Positions 1-20,900 of a DNA stretch of 64,000 bases are shown here, piece after piece. This DNA comes from Metridium senile (Eukaryota; Cnidaria; Anthozoa; Actiniaria; Metridiidae), in the NCBI GenBank assembly GCA_949775045.1, contig OX459104.1, positions 5,785,306 through 5,849,305 of the forward strand, written 5' to 3'. How positions within the stretch are numbered: position 1 is the first letter of the stretch; each line of letters opens with the position of its first letter. Below the pieces are notes generated by a model. That model searched no databases and had not been told where the DNA came from. It saw only the letters and a list, made by a program, of their open reading frames with translations. Position numbers and translations under genes: made by a program.

Positions 1-540
1 GATGATGATGATGATGGTAGTAGTGATGATTATGGTGATGATGATGATGATTATTATGATGATGATGATGATGGTAGTAGTGATGATTATGGTGATTATG
101 ATGATGATGATGATGATGGTAGTGATGATTATGGTGATTATGATGATGATGATGATGGTAGCAGTAATGATGATGGTGATGATGATGATTATGATGATGA
201 TGGTAGTAGTGATGATTATGGTGATGATGATGATTATGATGATGATGGTAGTAGTGATGATTATGGTGATGATGATGATGATTATGATGATGATGATGGT
301 AGTAGTGATGATTATGATGATGGTGATGATGATGATTATGATGATGATGGTAGTAGTGATGATTATGGTGATGATGATGATGATTATGATGATGATGATG
401 GTAGTAGTGATGATTATGGGGATTATGATGTTGATGATTATTATTATGATGATGATGATAATAATACTGATGATTTTAGTGAAGATGATAGTGATGATGA
501 TGTTAAAGTGAGTAATAGTGATGGTGATCGTGATGAATTA
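1..540. repeat. GAT-rich trinucleotide microsatellite
   Basis: About 540 bp of GAT/GATGGT/GATTAT triplets, open in several frames only because of composition. It lies upstream of the first exchanger exon and is best read as intron. No coding signal is seen. Confidence 0.9.
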
Positions 541-677
541 AATGAAGATGTTGGTAAAAATGGTGTTTCATGATCATCGTGTTTGTGATGATGATGATTA
601 TGATTACGATTACAATTGTGATTAAGATAATATTATTTGCTGATACAAAAAAGCTAAACTCCCTTACGTTTCCGCAG

Positions 678-8375
<7,698 letters not shown>

Positions 8376-8399
8376 CTCAAAACAACGATCAAAAACGAC

Positions 8400-8790
8400 T
8401 GGGTATAGTGGTTTCTCAGATAACTGAGTTACTCGCTGTAAACACGACTGAGTAGTAGTTACTCGTATATCTAAGTAAATCTACGCATTCACAGTTGCTC
8501 ACTGCAAAAACGACAAAGTAGTGGTTACTCAAATAACTGAATAAATCGACACAGTTACTTACTGCAAAAACGTAGTGGTTACTCAAATAACTGAGTAAAT
8601 CAATGCATCCAGTTATTCATGCACTTTTAAAACGACTATTGAATAATGGTTACTCAAATAAATGAGTAAATTAATGCATCCACATTTACTGCAAAAATGG
8701 CTGCGGATGGAATAGTGGTTATTTAAATATCTGCGTAATTCCATGTATCCACTTGTGTTGATGAGTACCTTTTTGAGTAAACACTACTCA
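8400..8790. repeat. degenerate ~70-bp tandem repeat in exchanger 3' UTR
   Basis: About five diverged units built on GTGGTTACTCAAATAACTGA and a downstream ACTGCAAAAACG, immediately after the exchanger stop codon. Probably transcribed as 3' UTR. Confidence 0.6.
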
Positions 8791-9327
8791 GTCGTCTTTG
8801 AAGAAGTCTTCTAAATTTCCTAATGATGCATGTAACTCTTATAATTGTTTTAACATTCATAATTGTTTAAAGATTATTACAGGCCCTCTTGTAAGTCTCT
8901 GTAACTAAACATCTTCAAGGAAGATTACAAAATGACAATAAGAACATTTTTTGCGTTTTTATGCTATGACGCTAATCAAAAGGCCATTTGGCTGTAAAAT
9001 TTAAACGAATTTTATCGGATTTTTGTTTTTAATTTTACATTTGTCGCTATATGAAGAAGTGTTTTTATACTTGTATATAAGATGTGAATCGATTAAAGAG
9101 TTCTTATTCATAAACTGGTTTATTATGAATTTGTTCGAGGACCGGTTGTTCAATCAAAGCACTAACCCCGGATTAATTAGCACTAACCGCAAGATTCATC
9201 CAGGATTAGTAAATCCAGGGTTAGTTTCCCGTTCGAGCAACGCATTTTTAACCTAGGATTTACTAACCCTGCATGGGTCAGGGATTTAAATCATAGATTA
9301 ACACTAAACTGGAATCCTAAGTTAATA

Positions 9328-9368
<41 letters not shown>

Positions 9369-9876
9369 ATCCCAAAATAAATATCGAGCAAAGCTTTTAA
9401 CCTCTAAAATAATATCGAGCAATATCAAACAGAGCCAAAAAAATATCGAGCAAGCCAATTTTTGTTTTTTTGTATAACAGTCGTGTTATACACCATCATT
9501 AATTAACTTTTTATTTGAATAATGTAAAACAAGCCTAGATTTTTGAGTCATTGAAATACCAATCACACAGTTAATTTGCTGGAGCCGTTATGACCCCACA
9601 GAGCTGTTTTAGCTTTTTAAAACTACGGCCCAGAGTGGGGCCAGAGAAGATTGCAATTTTTAAATCAAACTATTATGTGAAATCTTAAAAAATGACGCAG
9701 ATTTATACTTGAGATTGTATAACCACAAATAGCATGATAGACTGGATTTTGTAGATGAAAAATAATAAATGGTTTAAAAAAAATATCGCACAGCGGTTGG
9801 AAGGGGGAAAAAAATATCGTGCAAGAAAAATTCTCCCTACCCCCCCCATCAAAAATCAAATGGTCCGTCCCTTAAC
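9328..9876. mobile_element. poly-G element ending in AATGGTCCGTCCCTTAA
   Basis: A 40-bp G homopolymer starts the block. The interior repeats AATATCGAGCAA or ATATCGCACAG motifs, and the right end is CCCCCCC then AATGGTCCGTCCCTTAA. The same right end occurs near 39780-39825 and 62750-62785, so this is a family. No coding capacity. Confidence 0.55.
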
Positions 9877-10341
9877 TCTATAAGTTTCGAGAGGAGCTAA
9901 ACCAGGAATAGCTCCATAGGTTTTGTTAAGCATCAAACAAAAATAAGATGCACGAATAGAGAATTTGTTATGGCCATATAAATCTAATAATGCGGGATTT
10001 TTTTTTTAGAAAATGACTTGGCTTAGCTGAACACTTAAGGCTGGTTTTCACTAGGCATAAGCACAAGCAAAAGAAAGTTTCTTCTATTTTTCACTTGACA
10101 TAAGCAGACATAAGCATAAGAAAAACAAACATGTTCATTTTCTTGTGTTTAGCTTATGCTTATAATAATAATAATGATAATAATAATAGTATTTATTTAT
10201 ACACGATATACTGAAGGAATAGAAAACGCGCGCGCGTGCTGTGTACAGTTATAAAGCACGCGGGGTTGTCAGAACACGACGCGAAGCGGAGTGCTTCTCA
10301 ACACTTCTCGAGTGTTCTGACAATCCCCAAGTGCTTTATTT

Positions 10342-10531
10342 AAGCAATAGAAGCCAGTTCCTATGACTCTACCGGTGAAATAGAGCACGCGGGATGTTGG
10401 GAGAAACACGAGAAAAGTTATAAAATCACGAGCTGAAAGCGAGTGATTTTATAACTTTTTCGAGTGTTTCTAACAACATCCCAAGTGCTCTATTTCACTG
10501 GTATAGTCATAGGAACTGGCTTCTATTGCTT
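10342..10531. repeat. long near-perfect hairpin
   Basis: The left arm starts AGCAATAGAAGCCAGTTCCT and the right arm ends AGGAACTGGCTTCTATTGC. Pairing runs through GAAATAGAGCAC, GGGATGTTG and AAAGTTATAAAATCAC to a central GAGCTGAAAGCGA loop. A related imperfect hairpin lies at about 10210-10340. Confidence 0.85.
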
Positions 10532-11865
10532 TTATAATATAGCAATGCTGGTTTTCCGTAAAAACGTAGTTTTATTTGCTGATTAAAATTGTAATTCTCA
10601 AAACTAACACCAGTGCCCAATGAACCAATCAAAATCAGTGTACTATTGAGCAATCTTGACCAAAAAGGACCAAGGTGCTGTTCACTTTCTTCCCGGGTCT
10701 TTTTGCTAGCTAAAAAGAAGGAATTTCATTTATAAAACCGTTAAAACATAGCTTTGGTTGACTTCTGTGGCTAAAAACAAAAACCTTTAGCTGAACTCTT
10801 GCATGAGACTGACATATATACAGCAATTCAAGCGAATTTGAGTGGTGAAAGCCGTGCCGACTGACAGCAATTTATCACACTGAGAAAAAAACAGTTTGAA
10901 CAAGACAAGCTTGCTGTGTACAACGTTTTGAAGTTAAAAAGAACAAAGACCACATCTACAAGATTACTTAGGCTGCTGAAAGTATGTATTTATTTACTTT
11001 TAATCAAACGTTTGCAGGTTTAAGGTTTATAAGTTTCTGTTTTCATTTTGACGAGACAATTGAAAGATAATTGTAAATCTGCCTTTTTGTTCACATTGCT
11101 TGTTTTCAAACATGGCTTATTTATAAGAATAAAAAACTTGAAAGCACATTTATGATTCTGTAATTGATTGTGTGTTTGTTTGTTTTTATAAAACAAAATA
11201 TAATATTTTGCCGTCGATAAATTCAACGAACATGCAAGTTATTTGTTCAAGATTAGATTAATCGAGTTCAATTGCAAAAAAATCTCACTTATTCACTATG
11301 AAATTATCGTCATATGTCAAGGATAAAATGAAGTAAAAACTATTGCCACTTTGAAACGCTGTTTTCCTTTTGTTTTTGTTTGTTTTGATCAAATTCAACT
11401 TTTGACTTCCAACTTTACAGTTTGTCTAAAGGCGGCGTATTTTCAAAGCCATGTCTCTGATTTTTGTCGCCTTTGAATTGCATTTCATTGCACCATAGGC
11501 TTCAGGGTTTAGGTTACCAGAAAGTTCACAAGATGGAAAGTCTTTTTACATTTTAATAGCCGTTTTTAGTAGATGTAGTAGCTTATAACAGAACAACTCT
11601 TATTAAAATTGTGAGCTGTCAATCAAAAACCATGTCTCTACCGGTGAAATAGAGCATAGCTTTTTTGAGTGAATCAACCAATCAGAGCTTACGTACTATC
11701 TAAGCTATATTATAAAACTGCATACAGCACAGAAAGCAAGTTTTTTATTTCTTTTATAAAATACAAATTGATCAACATGCAAACGCGCGTGCTGTGTGCT
11801 CTCATAAAGCACGCGCCTCAACCAATCAAAATACGTGATTTCAAATAGTTATTTTATAAACCTAT

Positions 11866-12160
11866 TTCGATAATTGTTGTCGCAATCAAAACTACAGTCC
11901 GAACTCTGAAGCCTGCTAAGGATGTCGGTAATATCAACATATATAATTTGAGATATATTCGTATTTTCAAGAAATATTTATTTCATCGCCTACCACTGCA
12001 ACAACTTGTTATGGAATATATAACACAAACACGTACAACCAAAATATGCTATGAATAAATCAATAACAAGAGAAGAAATACCGACCTCCTTTGCAGGCTT
12101 CAGAGTGCGGACTGTAGCTTTAATTGCGACAACGATTATTGAAAACAGGTGTACACCTAC
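11866..12160. mobile_element. MITE, ACACCTATTTC family, copy 2
   Basis: It has the same arms as the 7808 copy but the interior is in the opposite orientation. It is nested in the 10039-12496 element, so it is younger than that element. Confidence 0.8.
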
Positions 12161-12161
12161 T

Positions 12162-12331
12162 TGCAAGAACGTTGTCATTAACATTTGAACATTTGTAATT
12201 TAGTGGATAAGGAATAAATTGAAAGTACAAAAGAAAGAGTTCTGCTTCAATGATCTTCTTTTGTACTTTTAATTTATTCCTAATCCAATAAATTACAAAT
12301 GTTCAAATGTTGTATGACAACGTTCTTGCAA
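12162..12331. repeat. foldback repeat
   Basis: TTGCAAGAACGTTGTCAT at the left pairs with ATGACAACGTTCTTGCAA at the right. The stem continues through AACATTTGAACATTTGTAAT and AAAGTACAAAAGA. Noncoding. Confidence 0.85.
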
Positions 12332-12749
12332 TTAGGTGTATATGTGTACAACATAGCTGATGTGGTCGTGTTTTGTATTCACGCTCTCTCTCTCACTTTA
12401 CATCAGTTACACTTTTACACTTAACATTTTACATTTTACACAATATATCTATTTTTATCATGACATTTTTATGCTTATGCCTAGTGAAAACCAGCCTTAA
12501 TTAATATCGACAATATCTTCTATGTTATGATATTGATTGAAAATTCTCTATAGTGAATGTTTAAATATTGACCAAACTTCACGCTTTTTAGCCGGTTCAA
12601 GAAAAAATATTTTTACTTTGTGTGTGAAAGATGTATAAATATTTTTTATTTGATAAAAAGCGCTTTACACTAGTTTAACCGCTAGACAGTTAACGTACAT
12701 TTTTGACTCAAATTGTTTCCATCGACGCAGTCCACACTACTAAGTTTGA

Positions 12750-13116
12750 ATGTGCCTAAATGGAATTTAGGCTAGTTAGAACCAAGACAAGCAGGTCAGC
12801 GGTTTGTTTTTGTGCCCTGACATTAGCTGGGACTCCCCGCACTACTAGTCCCTCGTGCTTTGCTAGTTGTCTTCAACGATTGCAGTACTCTGTTGTATAC
12901 AGCATTTGTTCCCTCCTACCTCTCCCTTGTTATATAGTAGTTAGTAACTTCTATTATCATCAGGTAAGTATTCCACTGACATTGTCAGTGTGACGGGTGC
13001 TAGGTGGTGGACTCTGGTAGGGTTGCCATGGTTACCTCCTTGGGGTAAGCGAGATAGCGCATCAATCTTACCTCTGTGCACCCAACCCCAAGCTCATCAT
13101 TGTCGCTGAGTTTTAA
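12750..13116 (+). mobile_element. solo Ngaro-like terminal unit (A-C-B)
   Basis: A 367-bp unit begins ATGTGCCTAAATGGAATTTA (A, about 162 bp), has a C spacer, and ends with B (GGTGGTGGACTCTGGTAGGG to the CTGAGTTTTA end). It matches the A2-C-B2 end of the element at 20569-27017 almost base for base and sits inside one satellite unit. It is comparable to a solo LTR. Confidence 0.85.
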
Positions 13117-13544
13117 CCGCTAGTTATCGTACATTTTTACCCCGCTTGTTGCCTTATAAACATTGACGCAGTCCACACTAGTTTAACCGCTAGTTATCGT
13201 ACATTTTTACTCCAATTGTTTCCTTAGAAACAACGATGCAATCGACTACACTAGTTAACCACTAGTTATCGTACATTTTTACCCCGCTTGTTGCCTTATA
13301 AACATTGACGCAGTCCACACTAGTTTAACCGCTAGTTATCGTACATTTTTACTCCAATTGTTTCCTTAGAAATTAACATCGATGCAATCGACTACACTAG
13401 TTTAACCGCTGGTTATCGTATAGTTTTATACCAACTGTTTCCTTGGAAACATTGACGCAGTCCACAACTAGTTTAACCGCTAGTTATCGTTCAATTTAAC
13501 CTCGCTCTGTTTATATACTATTATTTGTACAAAATCCAGTAAAT

Positions 13545-13790
13545 CTATATATGAAAACTACTACAAGGAATCTTGCTTTTCTTATTCATCTTTGGAAGAC
13601 GCTTACACAGATTTGTATTTTATGATTTTTTTTTTTTATGATTGTAAGGGTTAGTTGATTTCAAGTTCAAAAACCTGCGTTGATTATGAATTCTTAATTG
13701 CAACAATGTTCGCTTGGTTGCTTTTTGAATGGTAAGAATACACAATCAACGCAGGTTTTTGAACTTGAAACTAACTAACCCTTGCATCGA
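13545..13790. repeat. foldback segment, copy 1
   Basis: It contains AAGGGTTAGTTGATTTCAAG ... CCTGCGTTGAT pairing with ATCAACGCAGG ... TTGAAACTAACTAACCCTT. Nearly the same segment recurs at 14660-14905, so the satellite and foldback were duplicated together (offset about 1.1 kb). Confidence 0.8.
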
Positions 13791-14659
13791 TGCAATCGAC
13801 TACACTAGTTAACCACTAGTTATCGTACATTTTTACCCCGCTTGTTGCCTTATAAACATTGACGCAGTCCACACTAGTTTAACCGCTATATATCGTACAT
13901 TTTTACTCCAATTGTTTCCTTAGTAACACCGACGCAGTCCACACTAGTTTAACCGCTAGTTATCGTACATTTTTACTCAAATTGTTTCCATAGAAACATC
14001 GATGCAATCGACCACACTAGTACAACCGCTGGTTATCGTATAGTTTTACACCAACTGTTTCCTTATAAACATTGACGCAGTCCAAACTACTTTAACCGCT
14101 AGTTATCGTACATTTTTACTCCAATTGTTTCCATAGAAACATTGACGCAGTCCACACTAGTTTAACCGCTAGTTATCGTACATTTTTACTCCAATTGTTT
14201 CCATAGAAACATTGACGCAGTCCACACTAGTTTAACCGCTAGTTATCGTACATTTTTACTCCAATTGTTACTTTAGAAACATCGACGCAGTCCACACTAG
14301 TTTAACCGCTAGTTATCGTACATTTTTACTCCAATTGTGTCCTTAGAAACATCGATGCAATCGACCACACTAGTTCAACCGCTGGTTATCGTATAGTTTT
14401 ACACCAACTGTTTCCTTATAAACATTGACGCAGTCCAAACTACTTTAACCGCTAGTTATCGTACATTTTACTCCAATTGTTTCCATAGAAACATTGACGC
14501 AGTCTACACTAGTTTAACCGCTAGTTATCGTACATTTTTACTCCAATTGTGTCCTTAGAAACATCGATGCAATCGACCACACTAGTTTAACCGCTGGTTA
14601 TCGTACATTTTTACCTCGATCGCTCTGTTCATACTATTATTTGTACAAATCCAGTAAAT

Positions 14660-14905
14660 CTATATATGAAAACTACTACAAGGAATCTTTCTTTTCTTAT
14701 TCATGTTTGGAAGACGCTTACACAGATTTGTATTTCATGATTTGTTTTTATGATTGTAAGGGTTAGTTGATTTCAAGTTCAAAAACCTGCGTTGATTATG
14801 AATTCTTAATTGCAACAATGTTCGCTTGGTTGCTTTTTGAATGATAAGAATACACAATCAACGCAGGTTTTTGAACTTGAAACTAACTAACCCTTACAAT
14901 CCAAA
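14660..14905. repeat. foldback segment, copy 2
   Basis: Second copy of the 13545-13790 block. Further outward, GGAAGACGCTTACACAGATT is echoed in inverted form just before the start codon at 14943, so this repeat probably supplies the 5' flank of the gene starting there. Confidence 0.75.
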
Positions 14906-14942
14906 CACATAAAAAACGAATCTTTGTAAGCGTCTTTCAAAG

Positions 14943-17900
14943 ATGAAGCCCAGACTAAAACGAATGAAATCCCTTTTATTAAATCCTTGTTTTCTAATTT
15001 TATATCTGAATTTCTTACCTCGAATTCTGTCTGCGAAGGCTTTCTGGGTAACTGAAAACGGTAAGTAATCGTTATATCTTATTATTATGAAGTTTGATTC
15101 ATTTGAAACAAAGAAAGAAGTCATAATGTTTTTGAAATTCAACTGCCAATTTTTTGACGAAAAGGAATTGGAATAATTTTTCCTTTCATTTTCCTTTCAA
15201 AATTAGAACCTTTTTGTAAGGTGTTGTGTTTTGAAAACCACTGAATTGATCTTTTCTTACCCGCCCTATTAACGCTTTCAATCTTAAAATAACTCTCTAT
15301 ATATTTTGTTAAATTAGAATTAAAGGAAGATTATTTTCAATCGTTATTTTTCAAAAAAAGAGTTTGTTTATTGCAGATAAAATTCGAGCAAAACGACTTA
15401 CAGTGTATCGATCGCCTCGAAAAGTTGAAGACCAAGATTTAGATAGTCTCAACAAAGGTAAATATTTTTTAAATTTTTGTTTATTTTTCCGTTATTTTAT
15501 TGAGATTTTTTCTCGATTTATTTCAGAATTTGTAACAGTAAAAGGCAAGAACTATTATCTAACGTTTTGTTGTTCTTTGTTTTTTTGTTGATATATAGTT
15601 TTGAGATCTGTGGATGAGGGTAAAGCTGCGGTCGAAAGTATTGAAACAGGTAATAATGACATTTTGGTGGCTTTTTGGCATTCGAATAGCTTCTTTTGGA
15701 GCATTTGAATAGCTTCTTTTGGAGCTTTTGAATGGCTTTTCTTGTGGAACATTTGAATGGCTTTTCTGCGAATAGCTTCTTTTTCGTACATGATTTTGAA
15801 TGGCTTTTCTTATGGGACATTTGAATGGCTTTTCTTGTGGAACATTTAACTTCTTTGTCGTACCTGCTTTTAAAAATGGCTTTTTTTCAACATTTGATTG
15901 GCAATTGTAGTACATTTTTTTAATGGCTTTTCTTTGTGGAACATTTGATTGGCAATTGTCGCATGGATCATTTGAATGACTTTTCTTGTGGAAGATCTGA
16001 ATGACTTATATGTCGCATGAATTGAGCATTTGAATGGCTTTTTTATTAAGAAACATTCAATTTGACCGGTGGCCTTTTCCTTGAACATTTGAATGGCTTC
16101 TTAGTTGCGTGATAGAGCATTTGAATGGCTTTTTCTTGTAGAATATGATTGGTTTTATAAACATTTCCTTTAGAACATTCCGTGCCTTTTTTGCGATGAA
16201 AACATTTGAATAGCTTCTTAGTTGAGCTCAGCATTTGAATGGCTTTTTCTTGTAACAAATGATTAGCTCTACAAACATTTTCTTGCGACAAATTTGAAAG
16301 CCTTTAGTTTTAGCCGCTTTCAATGATTTCTTTATAGTTTTTAGGGAGCATTTCAGTGTGTATTTTACAATTTTGAAATATTCAATCATATATATAATAG
16401 TTCATTTTTAGTGCCCACTACTAAGTAGTAGATACTATTGCTATCGATCGCCCGAATATTTGTAAGTAATTTAAGTAACTATTACGTAATCAAATCATAA
16501 TTTTTTATAATTTTTATGATGTTTATGTTGATTATTACGCATTTAATATATTTTCAGTGTTGCAATCGATTGAAGAAGAAAGCTTTTTCCATGGTAAGAG
16601 TTTGTAATTTTTTGTTTGCTTGTTTGCTTGTTTATTTGCTTTTTTGTATTTTTTTGTTTGCTTGTTGGTTTGTTTATTCGTTTGATTGTTTGTTTGTTTG
16701 TAATTGTTTGTTTGTTTGTTTATTTGCTTGCTTGTTTATTTGTTTGTTTGTTTGTTTTTTGTTCGTTTGTTTGTTCACTTGTTCGTTCGTTTGTTTGTTT
16801 GTTCATTTGTTTGTTCATTCGTTTGTTTGTTTGTCCGTTCGTTTGTTTGTTTGTTCATTTGTTCGTTCGTTTGTTTGTTTATTTGTCCGTTCGTTTGTTT
16901 GTTTGTTCATTTGTTCGTTCGTTTGTTTGTTTGTTCGTTCGTTCGTTTGTTTATTTGTCCGTTCGTTTGTTTGTTCGTTTGTTCGTTCGTTTGTTCGTTT
17001 GTTCATTTGTTCATTCGTTTGTTTGTTCATTTGTTCGTTCGTTCGTTTATTTGTCCGTAAGTTTGTTTGTTTGTTCATTTGTCCGTTCGTTTGTTCGTTC
17101 GTTTGTTCGTTCGTTTGTTCGTTATTTGTTCGTTATTTGTTCGTTCGTTTGTTTGTTTGTTCATTTGTCCGTTCGTTTGTTTGTTTATGTGTCAGTTTGT
17201 TTTTGTTTATGTTGGTTTCACATGGTAAGTGGTATTTTGAAATAAAATGTATATAAAGCATTGGAAATATTACTTTCACAGAAACAAGAAAAAGATCCAA
17301 GATAGCTAAAGGTATGAATAAATAAATAAATAGATGGATGGATGGATAGATGAATGAATGATTAGATAAATAGAGATTACTTAATGGAAAATGCGCGCGT
17401 ACGGTTTTTATGCACGATCGAATTGAGAAGTATCAGAAAACGAACGAGTGAGTTTTCTGATACGCATCGCAACGAGTGCATAAAAATCGTACAAGCATTT
17501 TCCATTATGTAATTTATTTATCTCATAGATACTGAGATTTCAGAAATTAAAGCAAAACTTTTAACAAAATATAATTGTTTGGCTACAGGGTGAACATCTC
17601 TATTGACTAGTATTTACTTAAAACAATCAAAAACTTTGTCATTGCATGAACAATAGAGTTTTAATTTGTGTAAACTGAATTTAATTTCGTTCTATTTAAT
17701 ACATAATTTACAAATTTCAAGTCAGAAAGTTTGAAAGTAATACATTGTTGAACATGCATGTTTACCGAATGAGGTATAAATAACTTACAAATTAATTAGA
17801 AATTAAACTTACAATTCGAATCAGAAGTGCATACTAGGATTGCCTCAGTTAGTAATGAAAATTACTCATCATCAGAGTCACTTTGAACTGTTCTGCTTGG

Positions 17901-20900
17901 AGGTTAGTGTTTTTCGTGTTTTTTCAAACGTATTTTTTTTTCGTATGTCTTTCGAAACTGGACAACATCCCTCGTAGCGACGATTTTTTTGTATTCTTGT
18001 CCTTCTTTGGTTCGCACACACACGAAATATTCACTGATAAATTCATTCAGCTCGGCAGGAGGAATGTCAGCTATCTCGCCGCGTGTTTAACATTTATTTT
18101 GAAGAAACTTGGTTAACAAGGAGACATCTCTTTTCGTCTTTTTCACAGTATTTGGATTTTCTTGTTCTTCAATAAACGAATCTACGGAATTGTCGAGTAA
18201 CACAAATCTGGAGCCTTCTGCAGCTATTTTTGCTCAAGTCGCAAAGGTGCCAGTTTTAATTGTTGACAATGAGTTTTCGTCGATCGTGTTTCTGATTGGA
18301 CGAACGATATAGACTAATAATTTTCACTAGTGAAAATACATCGTTCGTCCAATCAGAAAGGCGAACGGTGCTTTTTCACTAGTGGAAAACTTCGTTCACC
18401 TTTCTTATTGGCTAAATTCGTCGCACGAACGAAAATTTACTCAATTAGATTTTAATTCGTGTGGAAATCTCAGTATCTATGAGATAAAGGAATGTATACA
18501 TAAAAAGATGAGTAGATGAACGAATAAATGAATGAATGAATGAATAGATGAATGAATGAATGAATGAATGAATGAAGAAATGATTGGATGAATAAATGCA
18601 TGTATAGATGAATGCTTGAATAGATGAATGAATTATCATTTCAGTTGCTCATAACAGTTTCTCGTTCATTTTACAGTATTAGAAACCATTGAACACCACA
18701 CCAACAAAGCTCTATCAAACAGCACATCATTTAATCGATCCCATATCGAACATATACGTCCAGCCAACGTTCCTAAATCTAAAGAAGGCCGTACAGTCAC
18801 CATCAACACCAAACAAGGCACTAAGAAAGTGTTTATTCCCAAGGGTTGGATGTTTTGTAACGTATCGCCTGTGCACTGCTATTCGTCAAAGACTGATAAA
18901 CGTGAGTTATATATATATATACACCTATTTCAAAAATCGTTGTCGCAGCCGAAGCTACAGTCCACACTCTAAAGCCTGCAAAGGATGTCGGCTACATACA
19001 CTTAATTTGTGATTCATAGCACGTTTTTAAATAAATATTTCTATTTATATCTAACACAACAACAATTTGTTATGGTCATATAACACAAACATGTACAATC
19101 AAATTATGCTATGAATAAATCGATAACAAGAGAAGAAATACCGACATCCTTTGTAGGCTTTAGAGTGTGGACTGTTGCTTTGTTTGCGACAACGGTTATT
19201 GAAATAGGTGTATACAAAGGTTCAAAGGTTTTTATTTACACACAAGATAAATGTACAATGAAAAATGGGAAAGAATAGGTGGAGGGTGCAAGAGAGACAA
19301 CCCAAAGGGTTAAACAAGCTATACTCTTGCACCCAGGACTAATTAACAATTAGTATGAAGCGTGGAGATTGCATAAGGCAATCAAGCTGTAAACAAAAAA
19401 TATAACTTATATTACAATATTACAATACAATATTTCAAGTTTACAATTCAATTAATTTTTGTGGGTTTTATTCACAAAGAAAGAAGTGAGGTTTTCATTT
19501 TTTTCTTAAATACAGCGATTTTTAAAAAAAAACCTAGAATACTGCATACTGAATATGTAGGTCATTGCAAGACCGAGATGCGTTCTGGGTAATGTTATTT
19601 TGTTAAAAATTAAATAAATATATATATATATTTTTAAATATTTCAATCTTACTGCATGCCCGTTCAAAAACAACAAACGAGATACAATCATGTGCAAAAA
19701 TACCTCGGGACATTATCTGCTTTTTTTTTTACATAAAAAATATTTCTATTCACCGTTTTCAAATCGATCCAGGCACTGGGTTCGAGTTGGGATCGCAAAG
19801 CATGGATTGTTAGGAGGACAGATTTGCTTAGCAATGGCGTCCTTGACCGATCAAAGTGTAAATAACAGAATTGATACGACTATTTTGACCGAAGAAGACT
19901 CAGGCTAGAAAGCAAGGAATTTCGCTTCGGCAGATAATAACGATTTTTTACCTTAAATAGTTTTACTTATGAGAAAGTATTATTTTTGTTTTGTTTTATG
20001 GAATATTATATTAAGCTTTACATTTTATCATATTTTTGCGACTATCAAGTGTCACGTGACCTATGACGTCACAATTTAGTTTTTTCCAAATGGGCCAATG
20101 GGAAAAAAAGGAAACGAAACAATATTTCCTGTTTTAGTATCGTGTTAATGTTTTCTACATAGAACTGCCACAGGGACCCCTAATCAATCAAAAATTATGG
20201 GTAAAATAGATGAAAAACGCGCGCGCATGCAATTGTTCATCGCTTGGGCTTCCTGTGTCGACTACTGCACGTTATATCTGTTGGGCTTCCTGTGGCAGCC
20301 GTTGCTTGGTATAAGATAAGATGTAGCCCAGTGATGAAGGCAGATTTGTAGAGAACACACAAATACAATACTAAAACAGCAAAAATTGTTTTGTTTCCCT
20401 GCTTCCCCATTGGCCCATTTTGAAAAAACGAAATTATGACGTCATAGGTCACGTGACATTTTTAAAGTCACAAAAATATCGTAAAATGTAAAGCTCAATG
20501 AAATATTTCATAAAACAAAACAAAAATCATGTATGTTCATAAGTAAAACAGATTAAGGTAATTTTTAGATGTGCCTAAATGGAATTTAGGCTAGTTAGAA
20601 CCGAGACAAGCAGGTCAGCGGTTTGTTCTTGTGCCCTGACATTAGCTGGGACTCCCCGCACTACCAGTCCCTCGTGCTTTGCTAGTTGTCTTCAACGATT
20701 GCAGTACTCTGTTGTATACAGCATTTGTTCGTTATTCTACATTTCTAGTATTTTTATGGTTCGAAAAACCCGTACACGTCGTTACACTGATACCAACATG
20801 CTTCCAACACCAACAACAACCTCATCGTCCTCCAGTTCGGCACCCCCGGCTACTACAGCTCCTGGGACGTCAGTCACGAACACTGACCTCGCTGTGTCCC

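Larger units (their letters stand above)
10039..12496. mobile_element. TTAA-flanked non-autonomous element, 2.46 kb
   Basis: The left end GGCTGGTTTTCACTAGGCAT and the right end ATGCCTAGTGAAAACCAGCC are exact inverted complements, each flanked by TTAA (10035-10038, 12497-12500). TTAA duplication is typical of piggyBac and Kolobok elements. No transposase ORF remains. Nested foldbacks (10342, 11866, 12162) make up part of its length. Confidence 0.75.
12665..14640 (+). repeat. 70-bp satellite array, interrupted
   Basis: Roughly twenty copies of a 70-bp unit containing AGTTTAACCGCTAGTTATCG, TACATTTTTACTCCAATTG, TTTCCTTAGAAACATCGACG and CAGTCCACACT. The period is exactly 70 in the cleanest part (14148 to 14218). 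It is interrupted by the solo retroelement repeat (12750-13116) and a foldback block (13545-13790). Confidence 0.9.

Noticed and set aside
8400..8790. CRISPR-like regular repeats
   Set aside because: Units are diverged with no unique spacers of constant length, in a eukaryotic 3' UTR. None of the tandem repeats in the window has repeat-spacer organisation.
12760..12993. ORF starting MEFRLVRTKTSRSAV (also at 20579 and 26710)
   Set aside because: It is the A repeat of the Ngaro-like element read in one frame; present in a solo unit with no downstream coding sequence.
16516..17256. Phe/Cys/Leu-rich membrane-like ORFs on both strands
   Set aside because: TTTG/TTCG tetranucleotide composition; hydrophobicity is an artefact. 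The same applies to 6442-6915, 27574-28248 and 40484-40936.
19780..19907. Possible additional exon ending ...NNRIDTTILTEEDSG, stop
   Set aside because: The natural acceptor gives the wrong phase and an early stop, and its stop codon is supplied by the inverted-repeat element. Kept only as a low-probability alternative to the 27639 exon.
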